Source: Phaeocystidibacter luteus (lineage in GTDB: Bacteria; Bacteroidota; Bacteroidia; Flavobacteriales; Schleiferiaceae). From it: a stretch of DNA of 64,000 bases. Position numbers and translations under genes: made by a program. The number at the start of each line of letters is the position of its first letter. Within the stretch, counting starts at the first letter, position 1. The stretch is from positions 98,540 to 162,539 of the forward strand of contig NZ_WBVO01000008.1 in NCBI RefSeq assembly GCF_008933115.1, read 5' to 3'. Shown one piece after another: positions 34,551 to 42,539 of the stretch. Below the pieces are notes generated by a model. That model was not told the origin of the DNA. It saw only the letters and a list, made by a program, of their open reading frames with translations, and made no database searches.

Positions 34551-35108
34551 ATGGAAATCCCACGCAAAACCACCGCTCGTCTCCTCCTGCGAAAACCCAT
34601 TTTGGAGAAGGACACCGACTGGTTTTTCGAACTGCGTTCGCATGACGGATTCATGAAGTACATGGACCGGCCGTGTATGACCGAGCGAAGTGAATCTGTT
34701 GCGCATTTGAATACTATTCTCGACCGTGCCGAAAATGAAACGGGGATTCAGTGGATTGCGGAAGACAAAACCACGGGCGAGCAAGTAGGTTATGCTGGTA
34801 TTTGGCGCTGGGATAAGAAGAACAAGACAGGCGAGCTAGGGTACGGTCTAGCCCCCACTCAAACAGGCAAAGGTTACATGCGGGAACTCATTGAAGCCTC
34901 TCTGGAATTCGGTTTTGAGGAAATGCAGCTTGAGCGCATTGAGGCCTGGATAAACCCACATAACACGGCAAGTTCTGCCGTGGTGGAACACTTCGGCTTT
35001 GTGAAAGAGGGCCACTTGCGCCATGTGACACACTTCGCAAACGAGTACCGCGACCTGCTGGTTTACGGTTTGTTACGCCAAGAATGGATGCAAAATTGGT
35101 CGAGGTAA
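34551..35108 (+). CDS. GNAT N-acetyltransferase (RimJ/RimL type)
   Basis: 185 residues. The opening TTARLLLRKPILEKDTDWFFELRSH, the central IWRWDKKNKTGELGYGLAPTQTGKGYMREL (acetyl-CoA loop Q-T-G-K-G) and RIEAWINPHNTASSAVVEHFGFVKEGHLR are the standard RimJ/L blocks. Substrate unknown; it may modify a protein N-terminus or an amino compound. It begins immediately after gpsA and ends 73 bases before tatA, whose own promoter is in that gap. Confidence 0.88.
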   Translation: MEIPRKTTARLLLRKPILEKDTDWFFELRSHDGFMKYMDRPCMTERSESVAHLNTILDRAENETGIQWIAEDKTTGEQVGYAGIWRWDKKNKTGELGYGLAPTQTGKGYMRELIEASLEFGFEEMQLERIEAWINPHNTASSAVVEHFGFVKEGHLRHVTHFANEYRDLLVYGLLRQEWMQNWSR

Positions 35109-35148
35109 TTCCACAACCGAAACTGAGCACTCCCTGCCGCGCTTTTAC

Positions 35149-35156
35149 TACCTTTG
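35149..35156 (+). promoter_or_regulatory. -7 box (TACCTTTG) of tatA-gatA
   Basis: Perfect TAnnTTTG, 25 bases before the tatA ATG. A ribosome-binding sequence TAGGAGGA at 35171-35178 lies between them, an unusually strong Shine-Dalgarno for this group. Confidence 0.6.
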
Positions 35157-35181
35157 CCGCAACTAAATTTTAGGAGGAATC

Positions 35182-35379
35182 ATGAACGAGACATTCCTTT
35201 TCATTCAGAAATTCGGCATTTGGGGATTTGTCCTCATCCTTGTTGTTGTACTTATCCTCTTTGGAGGTCGCAAAATTCCTGAGCTCATGCGCGGACTTGG
35301 CGGTGGTATCAAGGAATTCAAGGATGCCGTGAAGGAAGACGAGAAGTCGGACGCCAAGTCTGACAACAAAGAGAAATAA
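35182..35379 (+). CDS. tatA: Twin-arginine translocase subunit TatA/TatE
   Basis: 65 residues: one membrane helix ([13 protein letters not shown], about residues 15-28), the hinge FGGRKIPEL, the amphipathic helix [17 protein letters not shown] and a charged tail. TatA subunits oligomerise around TatBC to pass folded proteins with RR signal peptides across the inner membrane. No tatC is in the window. It has its own promoter and an unusual consensus Shine-Dalgarno, in line with the high copy number TatA needs; gatA follows after 23 bases. Confidence 0.93.
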   Translation: MNETFLFIQKFGIWGFVLILVVVLILFGGRKIPELMRGLGGGIKEFKDAVKEDEKSDAKSDNKEK

Positions 35380-35402
35380 GCCTAATTCCAGACGCACACA
35401 GA

Positions 35403-36821
35403 ATGGAGTATACGCGCTTGGCGGATTTGCAAGCCGAACTTAAAGCCGGAAAGGTGAAGATGATTGATGTCGTGAACGAGTTTCTCGAGCGCATCGATCA
35501 GCACACCGACCTCAATATTTTCCTAGAAGTTTTCGCCGGAGACGCTCGTCAGCGTGCCACCGTAATCGATGAAAAGATTCAACACGGCACCGCGGGTAAA
35601 CTTGCCGGCCTTGTGGTTTCAATTAAAGACAACATGTGCTTTAAAGACCACAAGGTTTCTGCTGCTTCTAAGATTCTTGAAGGCTTTGAATCGCTTTTCA
35701 CCGCCACTGCCGTAGAACGTCTCCTCGCCGAGGATGCCATCGTTATCGGAAGAACCAATTGCGACGAGTTTGCCATGGGTTCCTCCAACGAGAATTCGGC
35801 TTTCGGATCTGTGAAAAACCCACTCAACACATCGCTTTCCCCTGGTGGATCTAGCGGTGGAGCAGCCGCGTCTGTTGCCGCAAATCTCTGCCATATCGCG
35901 CTTGGTTCAGATACCGGCGGTTCCATTCGTCAGCCTGCCAGCTTTACCGGAGTAATCGGTCACAAGCCTACTTACGGCCGCGTTTCCCGCTACGGGCTAA
36001 TTGCTTACGCTTCCTCTTTCGATCAAATTGGTCCGTTTGGCAAAAACATGGACGACATCGCTCGTGTCATGGAAGTAATGGGCGGCAAAGATGAGATGGA
36101 CAGCACCTCGAGCTCTCGTCCGGCTGACGACCACGGCGACCTAGCCAAAGTCGAAGGGCCTTTGAAATTCGCATACTATGCCGATGTACTCGAGAGAGAG
36201 GGCTTAGATCCGGAGATTAAGGCACATATCGAGCAAAAAATCGAAGGCCTTCGCGCTGAAGGACACACAGTTGATGCCCTCGAGTTTCCATACCTCGACT
36301 CTCTAGTGCCGATTTACTACATCCTTACTACGGCTGAGGCTTCGTCTAACTTGGCGCGCTACGACGGCGTTCACTTCGGATATAGAAGTGAGAATGCAAC
36401 CGACCTCGAGAGTACCTACAAAAAGTCTAGAACAGAAGGTTTCGGCGAAGAAGTAAAGCGTAGAATCATGCTTGGTACATTCGTACTTTCAAGCGGCTAC
36501 TACGACGCTTACTACGGCAAAGCTCAAAAGGCGAGAAACCTCATTCGTCAAAAAACTGACGAAGTGCTAGCCGACTACGATGCGATTCTCCTTCCAACTT
36601 CCCCACACACAGCGTTTCCGCTCGAGCAAGAACTCTCGGATCCTACAGTGATGTACTTGGAAGACATCTTCACGGTTCAAGCCAACATCGCTGGAAATCC
36701 AGCAATTTCGGTTCCTACAGGCACTCACAGCAATGGCATGCCTTTCGGTATCCAATTGATGACTGGCAGATTTGAAGACGACAAGCTCCTTCGAATTGCC
36801 AAGATGTTGATTTCCGAATAG
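35403..36821 (+). CDS. gatA: Aspartyl/glutamyl-tRNA amidotransferase subunit A
   Basis: 472 residues, amidase-signature family. It frees ammonia from glutamine and passes it to GatB to convert Glu-tRNA(Gln) (or Asp-tRNA(Asn)). The Lys-Ser-Ser triad is at Lys75 (SIKDN), Ser150 (PGGSSGG) and Ser174 (DTGGSIR), with the family spacing. Because AsnRS is present in the same genome, Glu-tRNA(Gln) is the more likely substrate. GatB and GatC are not in the window. It is in an apparent tatA-gatA pair. The length and C-terminus (VPTGTHSNGMPFGIQLM) are normal. Confidence 0.93.
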   Translation: MEYTRLADLQAELKAGKVKMIDVVNEFLERIDQHTDLNIFLEVFAGDARQRATVIDEKIQHGTAGKLAGLVVSIKDNMCFKDHKVSAASKILEGFESLFTATAVERLLAEDAIVIGRTNCDEFAMGSSNENSAFGSVKNPLNTSLSPGGSSGGAAASVAANLCHIALGSDTGGSIRQPASFTGVIGHKPTYGRVSRYGLIAYASSFDQIGPFGKNMDDIARVMEVMGGKDEMDSTSSSRPADDHGDLAKVEGPLKFAYYADVLEREGLDPEIKAHIEQKIEGLRAEGHTVDALEFPYLDSLVPIYYILTTAEASSNLARYDGVHFGYRSENATDLESTYKKSRTEGFGEEVKRRIMLGTFVLSSGYYDAYYGKAQKARNLIRQKTDEVLADYDAILLPTSPHTAFPLEQELSDPTVMYLEDIFTVQANIAGNPAISVPTGTHSNGMPFGIQLMTGRFEDDKLLRIAKMLISE

Positions 36822-36879
36822 CAGTTTTCAGCCTGTTAATGTTCAGAACTATCCGACAACCAGTGCGTTGGAGGTAATA

Positions 36880-36887
36880 TATCTTTG
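36880..36887 (+). promoter_or_regulatory. -7 box (TATCTTTG) of the transglycosylase gene
   Basis: Perfect TAnnTTTG, 46 bases before the ATG at 36934. A small inverted repeat GTACGT (36887-36892)/ACGTAC (36902-36907) covers the likely start site. No clear -33 TTG at the expected distance. Confidence 0.5.
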
Positions 36888-36933
36888 TACGTTCACAGTA
36901 TACGTACCAACACAACCGTAACGTTGTTGAATC

Positions 36934-38418
36934 ATGAAAGCCCACAATCCCCTCCTCATATTCACCGTGTTTTCCATGTCCTTCTCGGCATGGGCAGGGC
37001 CAGGTGATTCTACCGATGTTAGCACTACAGATACTCTGGCTAACGAAGAGTGGACGTTCGAAGACGATCCTTTTGCGGCGAGACTAGATAGCCTCATGAA
37101 TTCTGTGCTTTTTGCATCGGAGACTTTCCCAGAACTAGAGCTAGATTCATCCCTCTACGCACTAGATTCCATTCCGCAATTCTCCGATAGCATAATGGAA
37201 TTGCGCATGGCTGACCTGAATTCCAGAACACCATTCGACCTCGTTTACAATCAAGAAGTTCGCCGGTACATCGATCTATACGCGAACCGCAGAAGAGAAC
37301 AAGTTTCAAGAATGCTTGGATTGGCCGAATACTACTTCCCGATGTTTGAGGAGACGTTGGATAAGTACGATATGCCTATCGAGTTGAAGTACTTGGCCAT
37401 CGTTGAAAGCGCATTGAACCCTCAGGCTAGAAGTCGCGTTGGGGCGAAAGGCCTATGGCAGTTTATGTACGCCACCGGCCGCATGCAAGGCCTGCGCGTA
37501 AGCAGTTATGTGGATGAAAGAAGTGACCCGCATAAAAGCACGGAGGCCGCATGTGATTACCTGACAAAACTATATTCCATTTTTGGAGATTGGAACCTTG
37601 CCCTCGCTGCATACAACAGTGGACCGGGTAACGTGAATAAAGCAATCCGTCGTTCTGGCGGCAAGCGCGATTATTGGGAAATCCGACCTTGGTTGCCGCG
37701 CGAAACCGCAGGATATGTGCCTGCCTTCATCGCCGTGAATTACGTGATGAGCTATGCTCCGGAGCACGGTCTGTACCCTACCCCATCTATCCTTTCGTAT
37801 TATGAAACCGATACAATTCGCGTGCGCCACAAGCTGAACTTCGACCAAATCAGCACAGTCACCGGAGTAGATAAAGAGGCCATCAGCATCTTGAACCCCA
37901 GCTACAAAACAGAGTTCATTCCAGAGATCTCTGGTCAGAATCACTACCTCGTTCTGCCGAGAGAAGCAATGGGTGTGTTCATTACAAACGAAGACAGTAT
38001 TTACGCCATGGCTGCAGCGGAGTTCGAGAAGAAGGAAGCAGAAGAACCAGAGCATCAAGAAATGGACGAACGCCTCGTTCACCGCGTGAGAAGTGGCGAG
38101 TCGCTCGGGGTCATTGGTGAAAAGTACGGAGTGAGCGTTGGACAAATCAAGAGTTGGAATGGGTTGAGAGGAACGACGATTCGCGTAGGACAACGTCTCA
38201 TCATCTATCCAAGAAGACTTCCTCAGCAAGAAACGAGAACCGCAACTACGACAACTAGCAATGGCGGAGTGCGCTATACCGTGAGAAGCGGCGATACGCT
38301 TTATGACATCGCGCGAAAATATCCTGGAGTTTCTGCCGACAATATCATGGAATGGAACAATATTCGCAGTGCATCTAGCTTAAGACCAGGTCAAACGCTA
38401 GTTATACACCCACAATAA
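36934..38418 (+). CDS. Membrane-bound lytic transglycosylase with LysM repeats (MltD-like)
   Basis: 494 residues. Signal peptide to about residue 21, an acidic linker, then a family 1 lytic transglycosylase domain with the catalytic Glu158 in LAIVESALNPQARS and the blocks GAKGLWQFM and LALAAYNSGPGNV. After it come a degenerate LysM-like segment (about 300-345) and two clear LysM repeats (about 383-427, VHRVRSGESLGVIGEKYG; about 445-494, RYTVRSGDTLYDIARKYPG) that bind peptidoglycan. It cuts glycan strands between MurNAc and GlcNAc in the periplasm. The stop overlaps the DUF4837 start (TAATG), a conserved neighbour in Bacteroidota as far as I recall. Confidence 0.92.
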   Translation: MKAHNPLLIFTVFSMSFSAWAGPGDSTDVSTTDTLANEEWTFEDDPFAARLDSLMNSVLFASETFPELELDSSLYALDSIPQFSDSIMELRMADLNSRTPFDLVYNQEVRRYIDLYANRRREQVSRMLGLAEYYFPMFEETLDKYDMPIELKYLAIVESALNPQARSRVGAKGLWQFMYATGRMQGLRVSSYVDERSDPHKSTEAACDYLTKLYSIFGDWNLALAAYNSGPGNVNKAIRRSGGKRDYWEIRPWLPRETAGYVPAFIAVNYVMSYAPEHGLYPTPSILSYYETDTIRVRHKLNFDQISTVTGVDKEAISILNPSYKTEFIPEISGQNHYLVLPREAMGVFITNEDSIYAMAAAEFEKKEAEEPEHQEMDERLVHRVRSGESLGVIGEKYGVSVGQIKSWNGLRGTTIRVGQRLIIYPRRLPQQETRTATTTTSNGGVRYTVRSGDTLYDIARKYPGVSADNIMEWNNIRSASSLRPGQTLVIHPQ

Positions 38419-39395
38419 TGAGAAAGATATTTGCCCTCCTCGTTTCTGTAGTTCTCTTTTCAGCTTGTTCGTCCGACAAAGATCCGCGCGTCATTTTGCG
38501 CGACAGCAAAGGAACACACAACGAAATGATGCTCGTTATGGACGACGAGTTGTGGGAAGGGCAATTCGGAAGTCTCATTCGCGACAGACTAGCATCTCCA
38601 GTTGCAGGGCTACCTCAACCGGAACCTCGATTCCTTCTTTTCCAAGTTGACCACAAAGCCTTTGGTGACCTCTTCGAGACCTACAAGAGCATTGTCATGT
38701 TCCATGTGAATCCCGATACCACGGCCCAAATGTTCACTGTTCGAGATCAATGGGCCCAGCCTCAGCTCATTGTGAGCTTCGTGGCTCCAACCAAGCTTGA
38801 ACTCGCTCAACTTTTCAACGAAAAGGAACCAGAATTGGCAGAGCTTTTCGAAAAACACGACATGTCGGTCTTACGCAGACGTGTTCGCAGAACTGCCAAG
38901 AATGCGCTACCTGAAGCGCTCAACGAATTGGGAATTGAATCCATGATTCTACCCGATAATCTCACACTTACACAGGATAAGCCCAACCTCAAGATCTTCT
39001 ACGCAGTTAATGCACACACCAATCAGGCAATGTTCTTTTATACTCGCCCGATTGACGACAATGTGTCGCCAGGAGCCGATATCATTGCCGTTCGTGATTC
39101 CATCTTGAAACACAATTTCGAAGGCCCTTCTGAAGGCTCTTACCCAGGCACCGAAATGCGAATTCCGCCAAGCTTGACGACCACAACAATCGATGGGAAT
39201 CTCGCATTCGAACTTCGTGGTCTATGGAGAACATACGGTGATTTTATGGGTGGTCCATTCCTCAGCTACTCTATTTACGATGAGGAAAATGGCGTTATCG
39301 TCACCGCTGATGCATTCATCTTCGGACCAGATAGTAAGAAGAATAAATTGATGATGGAGATGGAGGTTGTCCTCCGCTCAATCAAGCTCAAGTAA
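38418..39395 (+). CDS. DUF4837 lipoprotein
   Basis: 325 residues with lipobox FSAC at about residue 17, so anchored in the envelope. The family block ILRDSKGTHNEMMLVMDDELWEG at the start and RGLWRTYGDFMGGPFLSY near residues 277-294 are characteristic of DUF4837, known only from Bacteroidota, function undetermined. The start overlaps the stop of the transglycosylase gene, so the two are probably translationally coupled and could work together in cell-wall turnover; that is inference from the pairing. The last 8 bases overlap the convergent recO gene. Confidence 0.88.
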   Translation: MRKIFALLVSVVLFSACSSDKDPRVILRDSKGTHNEMMLVMDDELWEGQFGSLIRDRLASPVAGLPQPEPRFLLFQVDHKAFGDLFETYKSIVMFHVNPDTTAQMFTVRDQWAQPQLIVSFVAPTKLELAQLFNEKEPELAELFEKHDMSVLRRRVRRTAKNALPEALNELGIESMILPDNLTLTQDKPNLKIFYAVNAHTNQAMFFYTRPIDDNVSPGADIIAVRDSILKHNFEGPSEGSYPGTEMRIPPSLTTTTIDGNLAFELRGLWRTYGDFMGGPFLSYSIYDEENGVIVTADAFIFGPDSKKNKLMMEMEVVLRSIKLK

Positions 39396-40104
39396 GGAGC
39401 GTTCGAATAATCTCAAGCGACTTTACCGTACCAAACGGCTCGTGGTGAATTCTCAAATACGAGAGTAATTCGCCTAGAAGCGTTTGCCTCATAACCTTAT
39501 CCACCTTCTTGTGATGAATCAAGTCTACCAGCGCTGTGCTTTCACGTGCCGTAAGCCAATGGGAATGATTTGGGGCATCTGAAACGAAGTAGCCATCGAG
39601 CATATCGAACACATAATCTGTCTTATACGTTTCAATATGAGGGAAGCAGCCGAGGTGGCGCGAGAGCTTCAGCAGTAGTTCGTGGGCGGAAGTCCCCAGT
39701 TTGGCATCTTCATCATCCAATGCATATAGCCATTTGAGAAGGTCTTCAAAAAGCGCCTCTTCCGCATGTTCTTCGGTAATGACCTTTTGAACAACCTCTG
39801 ATGCGAAAGTGCAAAGCGTCATCTTAATTGGGTCGGTGTGTAACGTCCGCCAATGTTCAATGGGATGAACCTCAGAGATGGTCTTGAGATTACCCTTACC
39901 ACGAGCATTCACAACGATGTCGAGAACACTCATGGGCATGGTCATGGACGGTCGCATGGTACCGGCCTTCTTTGACCTTAAGCTGTGGACCATGAAAGGC
40001 GTTAATCCTACAGAGGGGGTGAAGGTTCGCATGACGTGGCCGTGGTCGCCATATTTCACAACGCCCAACACAATGGCTTGAACTTTCTGTTCTGAAGGGC
40101 TCAT
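39388..40104 (-). CDS. recO: DNA repair protein RecO
   Basis: 238 residues. RecO helps load RecA on SSB-coated gaps (RecFOR pathway). The N-terminal OB fold begins QKVQAIVLGVVKYGDHGHVMRTFTP, and a helical domain follows (ALFEDLLKWLYALDDEDAKLGTSAHELLLKLSRHLG), with the C-terminal helix bundle at the end. The zinc-ligand cysteines found in some RecO are not present, apart from Cys in CFPHIE. It overlaps the upstream PorZ-like gene by 4 bases (ATGA), forming a porZ-recO pair that I have seen in other Bacteroidota, and overlaps DUF4837 at its 3' end. Confidence 0.9.
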   Translation of the reverse strand: MSPSEQKVQAIVLGVVKYGDHGHVMRTFTPSVGLTPFMVHSLRSKKAGTMRPSMTMPMSVLDIVVNARGKGNLKTISEVHPIEHWRTLHTDPIKMTLCTFASEVVQKVITEEHAEEALFEDLLKWLYALDDEDAKLGTSAHELLLKLSRHLGCFPHIETYKTDYVFDMLDGYFVSDAPNHSHWLTARESTALVDLIHHKKVDKVMRQTLLGELLSYLRIHHEPFGTVKSLEIIRTLLT

Positions 40105-42401
40105 CCGTTACCGTTGACGAGTAGAATCTTCACGACAGCGGTGTTTTCCCCAAGATCGTCGGTTATGTACGCCAGGTAAACTCCGGTGGCTACCCGTCGA
40201 CCGTCGAGATCGGTTCCCATCCATATAGCCTGACCGCCATTGGCGCGTGTCTCGAAGACAAGATTTCCCGAAACATCAGTGATCTTAACTTGGGCATCTG
40301 TGACCAATCCTCGGATAGCGATTGGGCCCTCATAACCTGGTCTTACAGGATTCGGATAAACCGAGATTTCGTCCATTTGGTCCAAACCGCCAGTAGCTGT
40401 TCCATTGAACGTAACTACCCCGAGGTCTGTTGCGATGTAAACTACGCCCGTTTCATCTTCTACTTCTACATCAACAATTCTGTTGCTTGGCAGAGGGGAG
40501 TTCTCTTTTGTGAAATGATAGATTTCATCAATTCCATCGTCGGAAGTGTAGAACAGGCCACCTGTTTCCGTGCCAAACCATTTGTTGTTAGCGCCGTCAA
40601 CTTCAACGGCTAGAACCCCTTCTGATCCTAAGAGTCTTTGATACACTCCATCTTCAAGAATCAAAATTGATTGTGCATCGTAGTTTCTTCCGGGTTCGAA
40701 TAGGTTGTTAGGGGCATAGTGGACCATCACACCTTCTCCGGTTCCAATCCAAATTTCTCCATCGCGATCTTCTTCAAAATCGTGGATGAACGAGCTCGAT
40801 AAATCTCCGTTCCCCTGACCAGTGCTCAAGTGCTGAGTTGAAACTTGTCCGTTCTCAATCCGGACAGCGTAGATTCCGTCGTTTCTTCCTTGAATCCAAA
40901 TGTCCCCGTTTTCGAGAACGCGAATGTTCTTCGCGCCTCGTCCGCTAAAAGTACCGATTGGCCAGGCCTGCCAGTTTCCGTCTCTGTCGTAGGACGTCAG
41001 CGTATTTGGTGCCTCGGAAGTAGTGACCCACAACACGCCGTCGGCATCGAAAACCATTCCTCCTGTGCGGAGGTCGTTCTGGTTGTTTCCTGTGTTCGTT
41101 AGCACACCGTTCGTGCTTGCAACATCCCAGGTTTCGAATAAAGTACCGTTTCGATACTCTAGGATACCCGTACCCATAGCTGCCACGAAGAAACGCGTCG
41201 GGTCCAATGGATCTTCCAGAACTTGGAGGACGTCGTGGGCTGTATCCGTGGCGCCCACTCCAAAGGTGGTCCACTTTTCATCATTTAATTGATAGAAACC
41301 TTGAAAATTGAATGTGGGGGCCCAAACACCGTTTACGTTTCCGGTTGAAATGTAAAGCCCCGTATTGCCGTCGTATACGGAATACACGTTATTAGATTCT
41401 GGTGATAGCGGCTTGGCTCGTTGTACGAAGTTGGGGTTGTCTACGAAAATCAATCCTTGGTTGTTGTCGCCGATAAACCAATTCTCGTTGGCACCTATTT
41501 CGAAACATCGCGGACTAAATCCTGCATTTCCACCAAACCCTCCGGTTACAATATCTTCGATTGCTCCGTTGTCGCCACGAATTTCTGAGGAGAAGGCAAA
41601 GCAGACATGCAGCTTATCGCCTTTGGCTTGAAGGAATTGAATCTCACCAAGGCTTGGATCCGGAGCATTGATCCAACCAAGTCCCGGAGAATGCATGAGT
41701 AGTGAATCTTGTTGAACAAATCTCACCCCCGTAAAGAGGACGTTATTCACAATGTCAACCATGCCGCTAAGAGGCTCTTGAATTCTCTCGTCTTTGCTCC
41801 AGCTTTCATAAAAGAAAAGAGGATCGTTCACGGAGGCTCTGTACAGGCCATCTTCAGTAGCAGCATAAACGGAATCGAAACCATCGTGAAACACAAGGTC
41901 GAAAACTTCTAATTCGGTATTGTTGTCGCCGAGGATCCAGGTGTCTAGGATAATTTCTCGTTCAATATCCAATTCAACAACGCCAAATCCGGTAGCTAGA
42001 TAGGCGATTCCGTCTCGGATATATATTTCGTTGATTCGTTTCAACCCAGCATATTTACTAGCATCAAAGATGTCTGAAACATTGATGATTCTATCGCCAT
42101 CGAGTATGTCGATGTTCGCGTTTGCATAACCCACCACTACTCGTCCAGATACAGGATCTCTTTCGATACTTGCTACATCAACATCGTTTAATCCATTGGC
42201 TTTAGAGAACTTAGCCACCTCTCGATCGGGATAATCAAAGGTGTACATGGCTCGACCCGCAGCACATAGATAAACCTCATTGGGGAGACGAACGATATCG
42301 TTGACACGGTTGTACGAATACAAGTCGCCCCATGCTCCAATTTGCTGGGCAAAAAGCGAGCACGATGCCAAGATAAAAGCTGTGAGTAGTTGGTTACGCA
42401 T
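40101..42401 (-). CDS. porZ: PorZ-like type IX secretion protein (two beta-propellers, type A sorting domain)
   Basis: 766 residues. Signal peptide MRNQLLTAFILASCSLFA, then repeated propeller blades (AGRAMYTFDYPDREV, LATGFGVVELDIE, AATEDGLYRASVND, VWAPTFNFQGFYQL, IWIQGRNDGIYAVRIENG, WIGTGEGVMVHY). The last about 85 residues (ISVYPNPVRPGYEGPIAIRG, VKITDVSGNLVFET, RRVATGVYLAYI) are a type A C-terminal sorting domain. PorZ of Porphyromonas is a surface component of the type IX attachment complex that receives anionic lipopolysaccharide. The match rests on domain order, length and the recO neighbourhood; a general propeller protein secreted by the system is the alternative. Confidence 0.75.
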   Translation of the reverse strand: MRNQLLTAFILASCSLFAQQIGAWGDLYSYNRVNDIVRLPNEVYLCAAGRAMYTFDYPDREVAKFSKANGLNDVDVASIERDPVSGRVVVGYANANIDILDGDRIINVSDIFDASKYAGLKRINEIYIRDGIAYLATGFGVVELDIEREIILDTWILGDNNTELEVFDLVFHDGFDSVYAATEDGLYRASVNDPLFFYESWSKDERIQEPLSGMVDIVNNVLFTGVRFVQQDSLLMHSPGLGWINAPDPSLGEIQFLQAKGDKLHVCFAFSSEIRGDNGAIEDIVTGGFGGNAGFSPRCFEIGANENWFIGDNNQGLIFVDNPNFVQRAKPLSPESNNVYSVYDGNTGLYISTGNVNGVWAPTFNFQGFYQLNDEKWTTFGVGATDTAHDVLQVLEDPLDPTRFFVAAMGTGILEYRNGTLFETWDVASTNGVLTNTGNNQNDLRTGGMVFDADGVLWVTTSEAPNTLTSYDRDGNWQAWPIGTFSGRGAKNIRVLENGDIWIQGRNDGIYAVRIENGQVSTQHLSTGQGNGDLSSSFIHDFEEDRDGEIWIGTGEGVMVHYAPNNLFEPGRNYDAQSILILEDGVYQRLLGSEGVLAVEVDGANNKWFGTETGGLFYTSDDGIDEIYHFTKENSPLPSNRIVDVEVEDETGVVYIATDLGVVTFNGTATGGLDQMDEISVYPNPVRPGYEGPIAIRGLVTDAQVKITDVSGNLVFETRANGGQAIWMGTDLDGRRVATGVYLAYITDDLGENTAVVKILLVNGNG

Positions 42402-42454
42402 ACTTGCAAATTACGCTAATGAAAAGCAATTCTGTTCCGCGCAGATTCGTTCGT

Positions 42455-42462
42455 TATCTTTG
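42455..42462 (+). promoter_or_regulatory. -7 box (TATCTTTG) of the ricT-gldH-pbp1A operon
   Basis: Perfect TAnnTTTG, 77 bases before the ATG at 42540 and divergent to porZ. A TTC-rich region replaces the -33 element. Confidence 0.55.
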
Positions 42463-42470
42463 CGCTTAAA

Positions 42471-42512
42471 CCCCGAACGGGGAAGCCCCTAAAAAGTTGT
42501 TACATTTAGGGG
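42471..42512 (+). promoter_or_regulatory. Two hairpins in the leader of the ricT-gldH-pbp1A transcript
   Basis: CCCC-GAAC-GGGG (42471-42482) is a compact tetraloop hairpin, and CCCCTAAA (42486-42493) pairs perfectly with TTTAGGGG (42505-42512) across 11 bases. GGG at 42510-42512 could instead pair with CCC at 42518-42520, so alternative structures exist. All lie in the predicted mRNA leader between the -7 box and the ATG. Confidence 0.5.
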
Positions 42513-42539
42513 AATAACCCGGAAAATCACATCGACAAA

